Assembly: GCA_944391055.1 (NCBI GenBank)
Contig: CALXSF010000003.1
Location: 116,715 to 180,714 of the forward strand
Reading direction: 5' to 3'
DNA: 64,000 bases
Origin: an uncultured Kiritimatiellota bacterium
GTDB taxonomy: Bacteria; Verrucomicrobiota; Kiritimatiellia; RFP12; DVOR01
Shown here: piece by piece, positions 1-8,909 of the stretch
How positions within the stretch are numbered: the stretch's first letter is position 1
How the letters are laid out: the number at the start of each line of letters is the position of its first letter
Notes under the pieces: generated by a model
The model's input: the letters and a program-made list of their open reading frames with translations, nothing else
Told to the model about the DNA's origin: nothing
Databases searched by the model: none
Program-made: the position numbers and the translations under genes

Positions 1-11
1 TTCGTGCCTGA
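1..11 (+). CDS. 3' end of an upstream gene (last codons)
   Basis: Only the last two codons (Arg-Ala) and a TGA at 9-11 are in the window, if this frame is the real one. In spc operons rplO is usually preceded by rpsE or rpmD, so this is probably the tail of one of those; the sequence itself cannot decide. The next 58 bases hold a GC-rich hairpin and the rplO ribosome binding site. Confidence 0.3.
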
Positions 12-69
12 TGGGCCGCGCGGCGGGCGCCCCCCGCCGCCGCCCTTCCATCCAGAAAGGATTTGAGAC

Positions 70-516
70 ATGGATCTCTCTACCCTCACCAACACCCCCG
101 GGGCCCGCAAGCCCCGCAAGCGCGTCGGCCGCGGCATGGGCTCGGGCACGGGCAAGACCTCGACCCGCGGCCACAAGGGCCAGGGCTCCCGCAAGGGGCA
201 CAAGCAGAAGCTTGGCTTCGAAGGCGGCCAGATGCCCCTCATGCGCCGCCTGCCCAAGCGCGGGTTCAAGAACCCCAACCGTGTCCCTTACTACGGCGTG
301 AACATCGAGTCCCTCAACCGTTTCGAGGACGGCACCGTGGTGGACATCGACGTGATGCTGGCGGCCGGCTTCGGCTACCGCCCCGCCAAAGAGGCCGGGA
401 TCAAGATCCTTGGCGACGGCGAGCTCACCAAGAAGCTCACCGTGAAGGCCTCCGCCTTCTCCGCCTCCGCCAAGGCCAAGATCGAGGCGGCGGGCGGCAC
501 CTGCGAGGTCATCTGA
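70..516 (+). CDS. rplO: 50S ribosomal protein L15 (uL15)
   Basis: Large-subunit protein that binds 23S rRNA late in 50S assembly. The 148 residues are near the usual bacterial length. The N-terminus has the glycine/arginine-rich L15 signature ([19 protein letters not shown], about residues 20-38), followed by the [16 protein letters not shown] block around 51-66. An AAAGGA Shine-Dalgarno lies just before ATG at 70. A long shifted-frame ORF covers the same DNA and is a codon-bias shadow. The gene sits before secY as in most spc operons. Identification is secure. Confidence 0.98.
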   Translation: MDLSTLTNTPGARKPRKRVGRGMGSGTGKTSTRGHKGQGSRKGHKQKLGFEGGQMPLMRRLPKRGFKNPNRVPYYGVNIESLNRFEDGTVVDIDVMLAAGFGYRPAKEAGIKILGDGELTKKLTVKASAFSASAKAKIEAAGGTCEVI

Positions 517-526
517 CCCCGCGCCC

Positions 527-550
527 GCCCCCGGCCGCCGCGCCGGGGGC
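527..550 (+). other. GC-rich hairpin between rplO and secY
   Basis: A 9-bp perfect stem (GCCCCCGGC/GCCGGGGGC) with a 6-nt loop lies in the 96-base gap between rplO and secY. CTCCCTTTTC follows instead of a clean U-tract, so it is a weak attenuator or an RNA-processing site at best. Confidence 0.3.
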
Positions 551-612
551 GGCCTCCCTTTTCGGGGCCCCGCCCCGCGACATGACTGAGCGCCGCATCC
601 TGAGGATCCCTC

Positions 613-1986
613 ATGCTCAAGACTTTCGCCAACCTTTTCAAGATTCCCGAGCTCCGCGCCCGCATTTTCTTCACCATCGGTCTGGTGGCCGTGGCCCGCC
701 TGCTGGCCATGATCCCGACCCCTGGCGTGGACTGGGGCGCCATCCAGCAGCTCCAAGACACGATCGGGGCGACCTCCGAGGGTGGCCTCGTGGCGTGGTT
801 CGACACGTTCACGGGCGGCGCGCTCACCCAATGCTCCGTGGGCACCCTCTCCATCTGGCCGTACATCTCCGCGCAGATCATCATCCAGCTGATGACCGCC
901 GTCATCCCCGCCCTCGGGCGCCTTCAGCGCGAGGGGGACGCCGGGCGCAAGACGCTCAACCTTTACATCCGCTGGCTGACCATCGCCATCTGCGTCTTCC
1001 AGGCGCTCGCCTTGGCCAACACGATGCTTTCCCCCGAACGCCTCGTCGGCTCCGAGACCGACGTGCGCTTGGTGGTCATGTCCCCGTTCCTGTTCTACGT
1101 CAGCACCGTCATCGCCATGACGGGCGCCTCCATGTTCGTCATGTGGCTGGGCGACCAGATTTCCGAGCGCGGCATCGGGAACGGCATCTCGCTCCTCATC
1201 ATGATCAACATCACCTCGCGCCTGCCCGTGGCCGTGGCCGACGCCGCCCGCCGTTACTTCAACATTGGGGGCGCGCAGGCGCAGGGGGCCGTTTGGGAGC
1301 TTATCCTCCTGCTGGTCTTCTTCTTCGCGGTGCTTTTGGGGACCGTGGCCATCACCCAGGCGCTGCGCAAGATCCCCATCCACTCCACCCGTGCCATCTC
1401 GCGGGGCGCGGCTTACGGCGGCGGCGTGAACTATCTGCCGCTGCGCGTGAACTTCTCCGGCGTCATGCCCATCATCTTCGCCGGCCCCATCCTCCAGCTC
1501 ATCGGCATGCTGAGCCGCCTCAACGGCACCAACGCGGTCACGCGCTTCCTCAAGGAGGTCGGCGAGACCATCATCCAGCCCACGACGATGACGCATATCC
1601 TGCTTTACGGCGCGCTGATCCTCTTCTTCACCTTCTTCTGGGTCGCCACCCAGTTCAACGCCATGAACATTTCCGACGGGCTCAAGCGGGAAGGGTCGTA
1701 CATCCCCGGGATTCGCCCCGGCCTCGCCACGGCCGAGTACCTTGACGCCGTCATGACCCGGGTCACGTTCATCGGCGCCATCGCGCTGCTGCTCATCGCC
1801 ATCATCCCGCTCATCCTCACCTCCTCCCGCAAGATCTCCTGGGAAATCACCTCCTTCTTCGGCGGGACGAGCCTCCTCATCATTGTCGGCGTGGCCCTTG
1901 ACACGCTTCGCCGGCTGGAATCCCAGTTGGTCATGCGCAATTACGATGGCTTCCTGAAGCATGGCCGCATCACCGGCCGCCATTGA
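613..1986 (+). CDS. secY: Protein translocase subunit SecY
   Basis: Central pore protein of the SecYEG translocon in the inner membrane. The 457 residues contain ten hydrophobic segments. SecY landmarks include the N-terminal helix with PGVDW, the FSGGALTQCS-like plug region, GNGISL near the cytoplasmic loop, and the conserved C-terminal loop around PGIRPG. The start at 613 gives the standard MLKTFANLFKIPELR-type N-terminus. It is followed directly by adk, as in many Gram-positive and PVC spc operons. A plus-strand ORF at 63-1745 and a minus-strand ORF inside are shadows. Confidence 0.98.
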   Translation: MLKTFANLFKIPELRARIFFTIGLVAVARLLAMIPTPGVDWGAIQQLQDTIGATSEGGLVAWFDTFTGGALTQCSVGTLSIWPYISAQIIIQLMTAVIPALGRLQREGDAGRKTLNLYIRWLTIAICVFQALALANTMLSPERLVGSETDVRLVVMSPFLFYVSTVIAMTGASMFVMWLGDQISERGIGNGISLLIMINITSRLPVAVADAARRYFNIGGAQAQGAVWELILLLVFFFAVLLGTVAITQALRKIPIHSTRAISRGAAYGGGVNYLPLRVNFSGVMPIIFAGPILQLIGMLSRLNGTNAVTRFLKEVGETIIQPTTMTHILLYGALILFFTFFWVATQFNAMNISDGLKREGSYIPGIRPGLATAEYLDAVMTRVTFIGAIALLLIAIIPLILTSSRKISWEITSFFGGTSLLIIVGVALDTLRRLESQLVMRNYDGFLKHGRITGRH

Positions 1987-1998
1987 GTGAGGTCTGGC

Positions 1999-2649
1999 AT
2001 GAATGTCGTCATCCTTCTTGGCGCGCCCGGTTCCGGCAAAGGGACGTTGGCCTCTGAGTTGGCCAAGGTCCCCGGCATCCGCCATCTCTCCTCGGGCGAT
2101 CTCCTGCGCGGCGCGGTCAAGGAAGGCTCGCCGGCCGGCCTCAAGGCCAAGGCGTACATGGAGGCGGGCAACCTTGTCCCCGACGAGTTGATCGCCGAGA
2201 TGATCGAGGAGGTCATCGCCGCCGACGAGGGGACGAACGTCCTGTTGCTCGACGGCTTCCCCAGAACCGTCCGCCAAGCCGACATCCTGGCGGACTTGCT
2301 GGCCCGGAAAGGCGTCCATCTGCGCGGCGCCCTGCTCCTGGAGGTCGCCGACGCGGTGCTCGTCGCCCGCATCGCGGGCCGCCGCGTTTGCCCGGATTGC
2401 GGCGCGACCTTCAACGTCGCCACGCTCCCCCCGAAGGTCGAGGGCGTGTGCGATGTCTGCGGCGGCGCGCTGACCATCCGCAAAGACGACGACCCCGCCA
2501 CCGTCCGCCACCGGCTCGACGTCTATGCCGAGCAGACCTTCCCCCTGATCGACTATTACCGCGCGCGCGGCCTCCTGCACACGGTCGACGCGACCGGCCA
2601 TGACTTGGAGCCCAAGATCGAGGCCGCCCTCAGGAAGATCCATGATTGA
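1999..2649 (+). CDS. adk: Adenylate kinase
   Basis: Interconverts ATP + AMP and 2 ADP in the cytoplasm. The P-loop GAPGSGKGT is at residues 8-16 and the LLDGFPRT motif is present. The long LID carries a Cys4 zinc site (CPDC ... CDVC), so this is the zinc-stabilised long type; 216 residues fits. An in-frame GTG at 1987 abuts the secY stop, but ATG at 1999 with GAGG about 6 nt upstream gives the usual N-terminus (MNVVILLGAPGSGKG), so I chose 1999. The 3' end overlaps map by 8 bases, suggesting translational coupling. Confidence 0.97.
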   Translation: MNVVILLGAPGSGKGTLASELAKVPGIRHLSSGDLLRGAVKEGSPAGLKAKAYMEAGNLVPDELIAEMIEEVIAADEGTNVLLLDGFPRTVRQADILADLLARKGVHLRGALLLEVADAVLVARIAGRRVCPDCGATFNVATLPPKVEGVCDVCGGALTIRKDDDPATVRHRLDVYAEQTFPLIDYYRARGLLHTVDATGHDLEPKIEAALRKIHD

Positions 2650-3445
2650 GCTCCGTTCGCCAGCCGATCTGGACAAGATGCGCGTGGCCGGCCGGATGAT
2701 GGCCGACCTCCTGAACGCCTGTTGCGGGCAAATCCGCCCGGGCGTCACCACCGGCGAGATTGACGCCTTCTGCCGCGAACGCCTGCGGACCTTCGGCGAC
2801 GGGACCGCCGCCTCCGGCTCGCTTGGCTACATGGGCTATCCGGCCGCGCTCTGCGTGTCGGTGAACGAGGAGGTCATCCACGGCATCCCCGGCGCGCGCG
2901 TCCTCCAACGCGGGGACATCGTGAGCCTTGACGTCTGCGGGTCGTATCACGGTTTCTTCGGGGACAACACGCGGACGGTCGTCGTCGGCGGGGCCGAGGC
3001 GCTCACGGCGGACGTCCGGCGCCTGCTGCGCGTCACCCGACGTTCGCTGGAGCTGGCCGTCCGGGCCATACGCCCCGGCATCCACCTCTCGGACGTCTCC
3101 CACCTCGTGGAGAAGACGGTCGTCGAGGGCGGCTGCTCGGTGGTCAGGGAGTTCACCGGCCATGGCGTGGGGCGGCGCCTTCACGAAGACCCGCCCGTCC
3201 CCAACTATGGGAAGCCGGGGCGCGGGGCCATCCTGCACGAGGGGATGACCTTGGCCATCGAGCCTATGGTCAACCTCGGCAAGGCGGCCGTGCGCACCCT
3301 TCCCGACGGTTGGACCGTGGTGTCGCGGGACGGCTTGCCGACCGCCCACTTTGAGTACACCGTAGCCGTGCTCAAAGACGGAGCAGAGATCCTCACCCCC
3401 TGGTTCGAGCAGGACCCATGGTCCGACGATTGGATGGCGGGGTAA
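2642..3445 (+). CDS. map: Methionine aminopeptidase, type I
   Basis: Removes N-terminal methionine from nascent proteins. The 267-residue pita-bread enzyme shows all five metal ligands: Asp in LDVCG, Asp in GDNTRT, His in GHGVGR, Glu in AIEPM and Glu in HFEYT. The ATG at 2642 lies inside the end of adk (8-base overlap) and gives a canonical MIELRS start; upstream codons in the same frame are adk sequence read out of frame. There is no zinc-binding N-terminal extension. Clustering with adk in the spc operon is common. Confidence 0.97.
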   Translation: MIELRSPADLDKMRVAGRMMADLLNACCGQIRPGVTTGEIDAFCRERLRTFGDGTAASGSLGYMGYPAALCVSVNEEVIHGIPGARVLQRGDIVSLDVCGSYHGFFGDNTRTVVVGGAEALTADVRRLLRVTRRSLELAVRAIRPGIHLSDVSHLVEKTVVEGGCSVVREFTGHGVGRRLHEDPPVPNYGKPGRGAILHEGMTLAIEPMVNLGKAAVRTLPDGWTVVSRDGLPTAHFEYTVAVLKDGAEILTPWFEQDPWSDDWMAG

Positions 3446-3463
3446 AGATTTCTGCTTTTTTTG

Positions 3464-3493
3464 TGGACAGTAAGGTGCGAAATGCGCTATACT
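3464..3493 (+). promoter_or_regulatory. Sigma-70-type promoter for rpmJ-rpsM-rpsK-rpsD-rpoA-rplQ
   Basis: TGGACA (3464-3469, 5/6 to consensus), an 18-bp spacer, then TATACT (3488-3493, 5/6). Predicted start is near 3500, about 22 nt before rpmJ. The region between map and rpmJ is distinctly AT-richer than the genes. It would let the alpha operon be transcribed independently of the spc genes. Confidence 0.75.
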
Positions 3494-3521
3494 CATTCAC
3501 TCATTTGAAAAGGAACAGGCC

Positions 3522-3635
3522 ATGAAAGTTCGCAGTTCTGTCAAACGTATTTGTGAGCAGTGTCGCATTGTCCGGCGCAAGGGCATCGTGCGCGTCATCT
3601 GCTCGAACCCCCGCCACAAACAGCGTCAAGGTTAA
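3522..3635 (+). CDS. rpmJ: 50S ribosomal protein L36 (bL36)
   Basis: A 37-residue gene beginning [14 protein letters not shown]. The zinc ribbon ligands are all present (Cys11, Cys14, Cys27, His32), so this is the zinc-binding form. An AAAGGA ribosome binding site lies about 6 nt upstream of ATG at 3522, and the stop is TAA at 3633-3635, 13 nt before rpsM. Its place between map and rpsM is the classical one. Confidence 0.96.
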   Translation: MKVRSSVKRICEQCRIVRRKGIVRVICSNPRHKQRQG

Positions 3636-3648
3636 TCGGAGAAACATT

Positions 3649-4020
3649 ATGCCGAGATTGATGGGTGTGGATGTCCCGGGCAACAAGCGCATCGAGTATG
3701 CCCTTCGGTACATCCACGGAATCGGCCCCAAGCGGGCCATGGACATTGTCGACGCCTGCAAGATCGAGGTTGGCAAGAAGGCCGACGCCCTCACCCCCGA
3801 CGAAATCCGCCAGGTCGTCACCTACATCCAAGAGAACTATCGCGTCGAGGGCGACCTTCGCCGCGAGGTCTCCGGCAACATCCGCCGCCTGATGAGCATT
3901 GGCACCTACCGCGGCTACCGCCACAAACGCGGTCTCCCCTGCCGGGGCCAGCGCACCAAGACCAACGCCCGCACCCGCAAGGGCGCCAAGAAGACGGTCT
4001 CCACCGTCCGCGAGAAGTAA
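3649..4020 (+). CDS. rpsM: 30S ribosomal protein S13 (uS13)
   Basis: Head protein of the small subunit that contacts P-site tRNA and L5. The 123 residues show the S13 hallmarks: [17 protein letters not shown] near the N-terminus and [19 protein letters not shown] near residues 85-105, with a basic tail. ATG at 3649 follows GGAGAAAC. A longer open frame starting at 3553 overlaps rpmJ and is not used. Confidence 0.98.
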   Translation: MPRLMGVDVPGNKRIEYALRYIHGIGPKRAMDIVDACKIEVGKKADALTPDEIRQVVTYIQENYRVEGDLRREVSGNIRRLMSIGTYRGYRHKRGLPCRGQRTKTNARTRKGAKKTVSTVREK

Positions 4021-4038
4021 TCCACCCAGGAACCCTAA

Positions 4039-4539
4039 ATGAGCGAAGAAAACACCGAACAGCAGGCCGTCTCCGCCGAGGAGCAACAGAAGCCTGCCCT
4101 CAGCGAGGCCCAGCAGATCCTCGCCGCCGACACGGCCGCCGCCAACGCCGCCGCCGACGCAGAGGCTGCCAAGAAAAAGTCCAAGGTCAAGGTCATGCCC
4201 GCCGGCATCGCCTTCATCCGCGCCACCTACAACAACACGCTCGTTTCCATCGCGGACGCCCGCGGCGGCGTGATCTCCTGGAGCTCCTCCGGCAAGGCCG
4301 GCTTCAAGGGCTCGCGCAAGTCCACCGCCTTCGCCGCCACCATGGTCGCCCAGGATGCCGCCCGCACCGCCTACGCCCGCGGCATGCACGAGGTCGAGGT
4401 CCGCATGCAGGGCGCCGGCGCCGGCCGCGAGTCCGCCGTCCGCGCCATCCAGTCCGTGGGCATCCATGTCACGTGCATCAAGGATTGCACGCCCGTCGCC
4501 CACAACGGCTGCCGTCCCCGCAAGCGCAGGAGGGTTTGA
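4039..4539 (+). CDS. rpsK: 30S ribosomal protein S11 (uS11) with N-terminal extension
   Basis: Platform protein of the 30S subunit. The S11 core ([14 protein letters not shown] onward, ending [11 protein letters not shown]) starts near residue 57. It is preceded by an extra Ala/Glu/Gln-rich segment of about 45 residues ([17 protein letters not shown]...), making 166 residues against about 130 usually. The ATG at 4039 has AGGAACC upstream, and no other start lies between it and the core's KVKVMPAG. The extension looks disordered and alternates acidic and alanine-rich parts. The core is complete. Confidence 0.97.
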   Translation: MSEENTEQQAVSAEEQQKPALSEAQQILAADTAAANAAADAEAAKKKSKVKVMPAGIAFIRATYNNTLVSIADARGGVISWSSSGKAGFKGSRKSTAFAATMVAQDAARTAYARGMHEVEVRMQGAGAGRESAVRAIQSVGIHVTCIKDCTPVAHNGCRPRKRRRV

Positions 4540-4541
4540 TC

Positions 4542-5147
4542 ATGGCTCGTTACACCGGCCCCCGTTCCAAAATCGCCCGCCGCTTCGGCGAGCCCATCTA
4601 CGGCCCCGACAAAGTGCTCGACCGCCGCAACTTCGCCCCCGGCCAGCACGGCCAGAACCGTCGGCGCAAGCTCTCCGAATACGGCGTCCAGCTCCGCGAG
4701 AAGCAGAAGGCCAAGTACATCTACGGGATGCTCGAGCGGCAGTTCCGGATCTTCTTCGAGCGCGCCAAGGCCCGCAAAGGCAAGACCGGCGACATCCTGC
4801 TGCAGCTCTGCGAGACCCGCCTGGACAACATCGTCTTCCGCCTCGGCATCGCCCCCACCCGCGCCGCGGCCCGGCAGCTCGTCTCCCATCGCCACATCAC
4901 CGTCGATGGCAAGGTCTGCAACATCCCCTCCTACATCGTCAAGCCCGGCCAGGCCGTCTCCGTCCGCGAGAAGGACCGCACCCTCGCCGTCATCGTCGAT
5001 TCCCTCAAGAGCCCCCGCACCGCCGCCTCCTCCTGGCTTCAGTGGGACGAGGCCGCCATGTCCGGCACGCTCCTCGCCGCCCCCGAGCGCGCGGAGATCC
5101 CCGAGAACATCGACGTCCAGCTCATCGTCGAGCTCTACTCCCGTTAA
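4542..5147 (+). CDS. rpsD: 30S ribosomal protein S4 (uS4)
   Basis: Primary 16S rRNA-binding protein, and in other bacteria a translational repressor of the alpha operon. The 201 residues begin [18 protein letters not shown] and contain the S4 RNA-binding domain around residues 93-155 ([20 protein letters not shown]). The N-terminal Cys4 zinc cluster is absent, so this is the zinc-free form. ATG at 4542 is 2 nt after the rpsK stop, with AGGAGGG as ribosome binding site inside the end of rpsK. Confidence 0.97.
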   Translation: MARYTGPRSKIARRFGEPIYGPDKVLDRRNFAPGQHGQNRRRKLSEYGVQLREKQKAKYIYGMLERQFRIFFERAKARKGKTGDILLQLCETRLDNIVFRLGIAPTRAAARQLVSHRHITVDGKVCNIPSYIVKPGQAVSVREKDRTLAVIVDSLKSPRTAASSWLQWDEAAMSGTLLAAPERAEIPENIDVQLIVELYSR

Positions 5148-5216
5148 ACCCCACGTTGTCCCAGGGCCGCGCGGGGGCTTGTCCCGCGCGGCCCACGTCA
5201 GAAAGGACGGACCATC

Positions 5217-6218
5217 ATGCCGATTCGCCTGAGTCGCTTTGAAATGCCCACCCATATCGTCCGGGACGACGCCACGGCCACCGAGACTTACGCCCGGTAC
5301 ACCGCCGATCCCTTCGAGATCGGGTACGGCCGCACCATCGGCAACTCCCTGCGCCGGGTGCTCCTCTCCTCCATCGAAGGGTTCGCCATCAAGGCCATCA
5401 AACTGGAAGGCGCCGCGCACGAGTTCTGCTCCCTGCCCGGCGTCTCCGAGGATGTGACGGACATCGTCCTCAACCTCAAGAAGGTGCTCCTCAAGAGCTT
5501 CACCCGGGACACCCGCTGGATCCGCCTCTCCAAAAAAGGCCCCTGCGTGGTCACCGCCGGGGATTTCGCCGTGGACAACTCCATCGAGGTCCTCAATCCC
5601 GACCAGGTCATCGCCACCCTTGACGCCGACGGCTCCCTCAACCTCGAGGCCCAGGTCGGCGTCGGCCGCGGCTTCTGCCTGGCCGAGGGCAACAAGGACC
5701 CCTCCTTCGACATCGGCGTCATCCCGATCGACTCCGCGTTCTCCCCGGTCACCCGCGTCAATTACGACGTCGTCAACACCCGCGTCGGCCAGCGCACCGA
5801 CTACGAGCGCCTGATCCTCGACATTTGGACCGACGGCCGCGTCTCCCCCGACGAGGCCCTCAAAACCAGCGCCGCCCTCCTGCGCCACCACCTCGACGCC
5901 TTCGTCGAGACCGCCGACGACATCCTCGAGTTCGAATCCCCCACCCAGAAGGACACCACCGAGACCGAGGATCTCCGCCGCAAGCTCAACATGGGCGTCA
6001 ACGAAATCGAGCTCTCCGTCCGCTCCGCCAACTGCCTCAACAGCGCCGGCATCCGCACCGTCGGCGAGCTCGTCCAGAAAACCGAAGCCGACATGCTCAA
6101 ATATCGCAACTTCGGCAAAAAGTCCCTCACCGAGATCAAGGACAAACTCCAGGAGATGGGCCTCTGCCTCGGGTACAAGTTCGACACGAACCTCCTCGAC
6201 AAGACCCCCAATCCCTGA
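5217..6218 (+). CDS. rpoA: DNA-directed RNA polymerase alpha subunit
   Basis: Alpha dimer scaffold of RNA polymerase. The 333 residues have an N-terminal assembly domain (about 1-235, with GYGRTIGNSLRRVLLSS) and a C-terminal domain (about 255-320, with the NCLNSAGIRTVGELV helix-hairpin-helix) that contacts UP elements and activators. The start at 5217 is set by GAAAGGACGG about 8 nt upstream. An internal Met at 5239 would delete the first strand. A 69-nt gap separates it from rpsD. Confidence 0.98.
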   Translation: MPIRLSRFEMPTHIVRDDATATETYARYTADPFEIGYGRTIGNSLRRVLLSSIEGFAIKAIKLEGAAHEFCSLPGVSEDVTDIVLNLKKVLLKSFTRDTRWIRLSKKGPCVVTAGDFAVDNSIEVLNPDQVIATLDADGSLNLEAQVGVGRGFCLAEGNKDPSFDIGVIPIDSAFSPVTRVNYDVVNTRVGQRTDYERLILDIWTDGRVSPDEALKTSAALLRHHLDAFVETADDILEFESPTQKDTTETEDLRRKLNMGVNEIELSVRSANCLNSAGIRTVGELVQKTEADMLKYRNFGKKSLTEIKDKLQEMGLCLGYKFDTNLLDKTPNP

Positions 6219-6242
6219 GCACAACCCTAAGGAACCACTGTC

Positions 6243-6650
6243 ATGCGCCACAAACGCCTTGCCAAAAAGTTCGGCCGCAGCCCCGAGCACCGCGAACAGC
6301 TGATGCGGATGCTCTGCGCCGCCCTCGTCATCCACGACTCCATCACCACCACCCTCAAGAAGGCCAAGCAGGCCCGCCGGGACGCCGAGAAGCTCGTCAC
6401 CCTCGCCCGCAAGGGCACCCTCGCCGCCCGCCGCCTCGCCGCCGCCCGCCTCCGCAGCCCCGAGGCCGTCAAGCGCCTCTTCGACGTCGTCGTCCCCGCG
6501 CAGGCCGGCCGCAACGGCGGCTACACCCGCATCACCAAACTCGGCACCCGCCGCGGCGACGCCACCGAGATGGCCGTCCTCGAATGGGTCCTCCCCGCCG
6601 AGGCGCCCGCCGCCCAGCCCGCCGAGGCCCCCGCCGAATCCGCCCAATAA
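6243..6650 (+). CDS. rplQ: 50S ribosomal protein L17 (bL17)
   Basis: The 135 residues begin with the invariant MRHKRLAKKFGRSPEHR and continue with LVTLARKGTLAARR. The core ends near residue 118; a tail rich in Ala, Pro and Glu (about 18 residues) follows, similar in character to the extensions of S11 and S2 here. AAGGAACC precedes the ATG. Last gene of the alpha operon; a strong terminator follows. Confidence 0.97.
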   Translation: MRHKRLAKKFGRSPEHREQLMRMLCAALVIHDSITTTLKKAKQARRDAEKLVTLARKGTLAARRLAAARLRSPEAVKRLFDVVVPAQAGRNGGYTRITKLGTRRGDATEMAVLEWVLPAEAPAAQPAEAPAESAQ

Positions 6651-6666
6651 GCGGGACGCGGTCGCA

Positions 6667-6703
6667 CAAAAGCCCCCACGCATCCGCGTGGGGGCTTTTT
6701 TTG
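6667..6703. terminator. Rho-independent terminator after rplQ (bidirectional)
   Basis: A perfect 11-bp stem (AGCCCCCACGC/GCGTGGGGGCT) with a 4-nt ATCC loop, preceded by an A-tract and followed by seven Ts. It ends the alpha operon on the plus strand and can serve the converging DUF805 gene, whose stop is only a few bases away. Confidence 0.9.
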
Positions 6704-6706
6704 TCG

Positions 6707-7120
6707 TCATTCCCCGGCTTGGCGCGCCGTCGTGTTGGGGACGGGGCCGAAGCGGTTTTCGCTTGGCTCGCTGGGGAGAAGCTCGAACACCAGCAGCACG
6801 AAGGGGCCCACTATGGGAACCAACGCCACCAAAATCCAGAACCCGGAGCGCCCGATGTCATGCAGGCGCCGCACCATCAGGGCCAAGTACGGGAAGATTG
6901 CCGCCAAGGAGTAGACAAATGTCAAGACCGGCACACCCCACAAGGCGCCTTCGATGGATGGGAGCAGTATGCCAATGAGGGTGGTGGCCAGTGCGAACCA
7001 CCAATATTCCGAGCGCGAGGCGCGCCCCGCGAAGGTCCATCGGGTCCAGCAATAACGAAAGGCCGTTCCGAGAGAGACGGCGTGCTGAACGGCGTTTGTC
7101 TGTGGGGCGTCTGTCGTCAT
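6707..7120 (-). CDS. DUF805 family membrane protein
   Basis: A 137-residue inner-membrane protein. It shows the DUF805 pattern: an amphipathic N-terminus with the FRYCWTRWTFAGRASRSEYWWF block, about four hydrophobic helices, and the RRLHDIGRSGFWIL motif between helices. The molecular function of the family (YhaH/YhaI-like) is not established. It is a single gene, with its own promoter on the minus strand and convergent to rplQ. Confidence 0.88.
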   Translation of the reverse strand: MTTDAPQTNAVQHAVSLGTAFRYCWTRWTFAGRASRSEYWWFALATTLIGILLPSIEGALWGVPVLTFVYSLAAIFPYLALMVRRLHDIGRSGFWILVALVPIVGPFVLLVFELLPSEPSENRFGPVPNTTARQAGE

Positions 7121-7155
7121 GGCATCCTTCCTTGCTTTGGGTTTACGGACGAGGC

Positions 7156-7185
7156 AATTCTGCCATAACCCCCACCGGAGGTCAA
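7156..7185 (-). promoter_or_regulatory. Promoter for the DUF805 gene
   Basis: Read on the minus strand: TTGACC (7180-7185), an 18-bp spacer, AGAATT (7156-7161). Predicted start is near 7149, leaving a ~30-nt leader. Confidence 0.5.
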
Positions 7186-7192
7186 GCGTCGT

Positions 7193-8767
7193 TCAGCGGC
7201 CGATGAAGTCGAAGCGGTCGAAGTCGGCGACGCCGGGTTCCTTGGCGTCGGGGTCGCGGTAGGCGAAGAGGGCGAAGCGGTTGCCCGTCCAGGGCCAGCC
7301 CAGCCTCATGGCGAAGTTGCCGCCGATGGGGGTGAAGGCCTTGCCGTCGAGGCTGTAGGAGAAGCGGGCGTTGAACCGATGGTCCGTGGCGAAGGCGCGG
7401 AACCAGACGCGCCGGGCGCCTTCGGGCAGGGGCGCCTCCGCCAGGGTCTGCCCGTCCGCGCAGCAGACGATCGCGCGGCGGCCCTCCCGCTGCCGCACGG
7501 CGACGAAGGCGTGGGGCTTTTGGAAGACGGCGAGCCCGGCGGTCGTGCCGTCGCGCAGGCCGGCGGTCTCCATCGCCGCGGTGGCCACGGAGAGGGGGCC
7601 TTGGACGCGCTGGGAGAGGGTGTTGCGGGCGAGGGCCAGATCCGTGGCGGGCAGGGCCTTGAGGCGCAGGAAGCCGGGGCGCTCGGTGAGCGACCACGCG
7701 GCGTCGTCGGGGTTGTGGTTCCATTGCCACTGGAGGCCGAGCGTGGGCGAGTCGAAGGCGTCGGAGGTGGCGACGCTCCGCACCGGGTGCTGGCCGGGGA
7801 TGGCGGGCTTCGCGTAGACGATCGCGTCCTTGGCGTCCTTGCCGAGCACCGGCCACCCGTCCTCCCACGTCACGGGCACGAGGCAGGGGACGCGCCCGAT
7901 GGCGCCGCGGTCCTGCATGATGACGAACCACCAGTCGCCGTTTTTGAGCCGCACCATGCCGCCTTGGTGGAGGCCGTTGCCCGGGTAGGAGCCGTCGTCG
8001 TCCATCACGATGCGGTGCTCATAGGGGCCGCGGAGGTTTTTCGAGCGCAGGCACACCTGCCAGCCGCCCGTGCCGCCCGCGGGGCAGAGGATGTAATACC
8101 AACCGTTCACCTTGTACATGTGGGAGCCTTCCATCCCGAAGCCGCCGCCGAGCGAGCGGTCTTTCGTGAAGCCCCCCTGCCAGATCTTCGTGGCGGGGCC
8201 GGCCACGGAGCGGAGATCCTCGGCGAGCGGGGTGAGCCAGAGCGTGCCTTGGCCGTGGACGACGTAGGCCCGGCCGTCGTCGTCGATGAAGAGCCCGGGG
8301 TCGTAGAGATACTCCGGGAAGATGGTGCGGCGCCAAGGGCCGCGGACGTCGTCGGCCTCGCAGAGGGAGAAGTGGCCGGTCTCCGTGCCGCGGCCATAGG
8401 GCGTGCAGAAGCCGACGTAGAACTTGCCGTTGTGGTGGCGGATGGTGGCGGCCCAGGCGCCGTTGACGTAGAGCGTGCCGCCCCGCATGTCGTAGCCCGG
8501 GTGCTCCGTGTAGCGGTCGAGCGCGTAGCCCGCCATCGTCCAGTTCACGAGATCCTTCGATTGCAGGATGGGCACGCCCGGCACGTAGTGCATGCTGGTG
8601 GAGACCATGTAGAACGTGTCGTCCACGCGGATGACGTCGGGATCCGGCCAATCGCCCCACAGGAGCGGATTGGTGAAGGTGCCGTCGCCGTTGTCGGCGT
8701 GCCACACGTTGGCCGCCGGGGCCGCGAGGGCGACGAGCAGGGAAAGGGCGCAGAGCGTTCGTTTCAT
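7193..8767 (-). CDS. Secreted glycoside hydrolase family 43 (xylosidase/arabinosidase type)
   Basis: A 524-residue exported glycosidase. Residues 1-19 form a signal peptide (MKRTLCALSLLVALAAPAA). The five-bladed propeller (about 25-330) carries the expected triad: base Asp42 in WPDPDVI, pKa-modulating Asp156 in YDPGLF and acid Glu213 in GMEGSHMY. A beta-sandwich C-terminal domain (about 340-524, starting near FDSPTLGLQWQW) matches the second domain of GH43 xylosidase-like enzymes. The likely substrates are xylo- or arabino-oligosaccharides; the exact one cannot be read. It stands alone, without a SusCD-like pair or transporter nearby. Confidence 0.9.
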   Translation of the reverse strand: MKRTLCALSLLVALAAPAANVWHADNGDGTFTNPLLWGDWPDPDVIRVDDTFYMVSTSMHYVPGVPILQSKDLVNWTMAGYALDRYTEHPGYDMRGGTLYVNGAWAATIRHHNGKFYVGFCTPYGRGTETGHFSLCEADDVRGPWRRTIFPEYLYDPGLFIDDDGRAYVVHGQGTLWLTPLAEDLRSVAGPATKIWQGGFTKDRSLGGGFGMEGSHMYKVNGWYYILCPAGGTGGWQVCLRSKNLRGPYEHRIVMDDDGSYPGNGLHQGGMVRLKNGDWWFVIMQDRGAIGRVPCLVPVTWEDGWPVLGKDAKDAIVYAKPAIPGQHPVRSVATSDAFDSPTLGLQWQWNHNPDDAAWSLTERPGFLRLKALPATDLALARNTLSQRVQGPLSVATAAMETAGLRDGTTAGLAVFQKPHAFVAVRQREGRRAIVCCADGQTLAEAPLPEGARRVWFRAFATDHRFNARFSYSLDGKAFTPIGGNFAMRLGWPWTGNRFALFAYRDPDAKEPGVADFDRFDFIGR

Positions 8768-8807
8768 GGGGGCCTCACAGGTGCTTCCGCGGAATGCTTA
8801 CCCAGCA

Positions 8808-8816
8808 AAGATAGCA
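8808..8816 (-). promoter_or_regulatory. Extended -10 element upstream of the GH43 gene
   Basis: Minus strand TGC-TATCTT with the -10 at 8808-8813; no good -35. A perfect 10-bp palindrome TTCCGCGGAA lies in the leader at about 8785-8794. Confidence 0.4.
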
Positions 8817-8909
8817 CATCCTTTCGTCCGTGCGCGCGCGGGGGCGCGCGTTCGCCGGGGTGCCTTCGCGAGGCCGTACGCCCGCGGCGGCGCGCGGGGC
8901 GGGGACGCG

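Noticed and set aside
4371..6710. 779-codon minus-strand ORF across rpsK-rplQ
   Set aside because: Opposite to well-conserved ribosomal and RNA polymerase genes; same GC-bias artefact.
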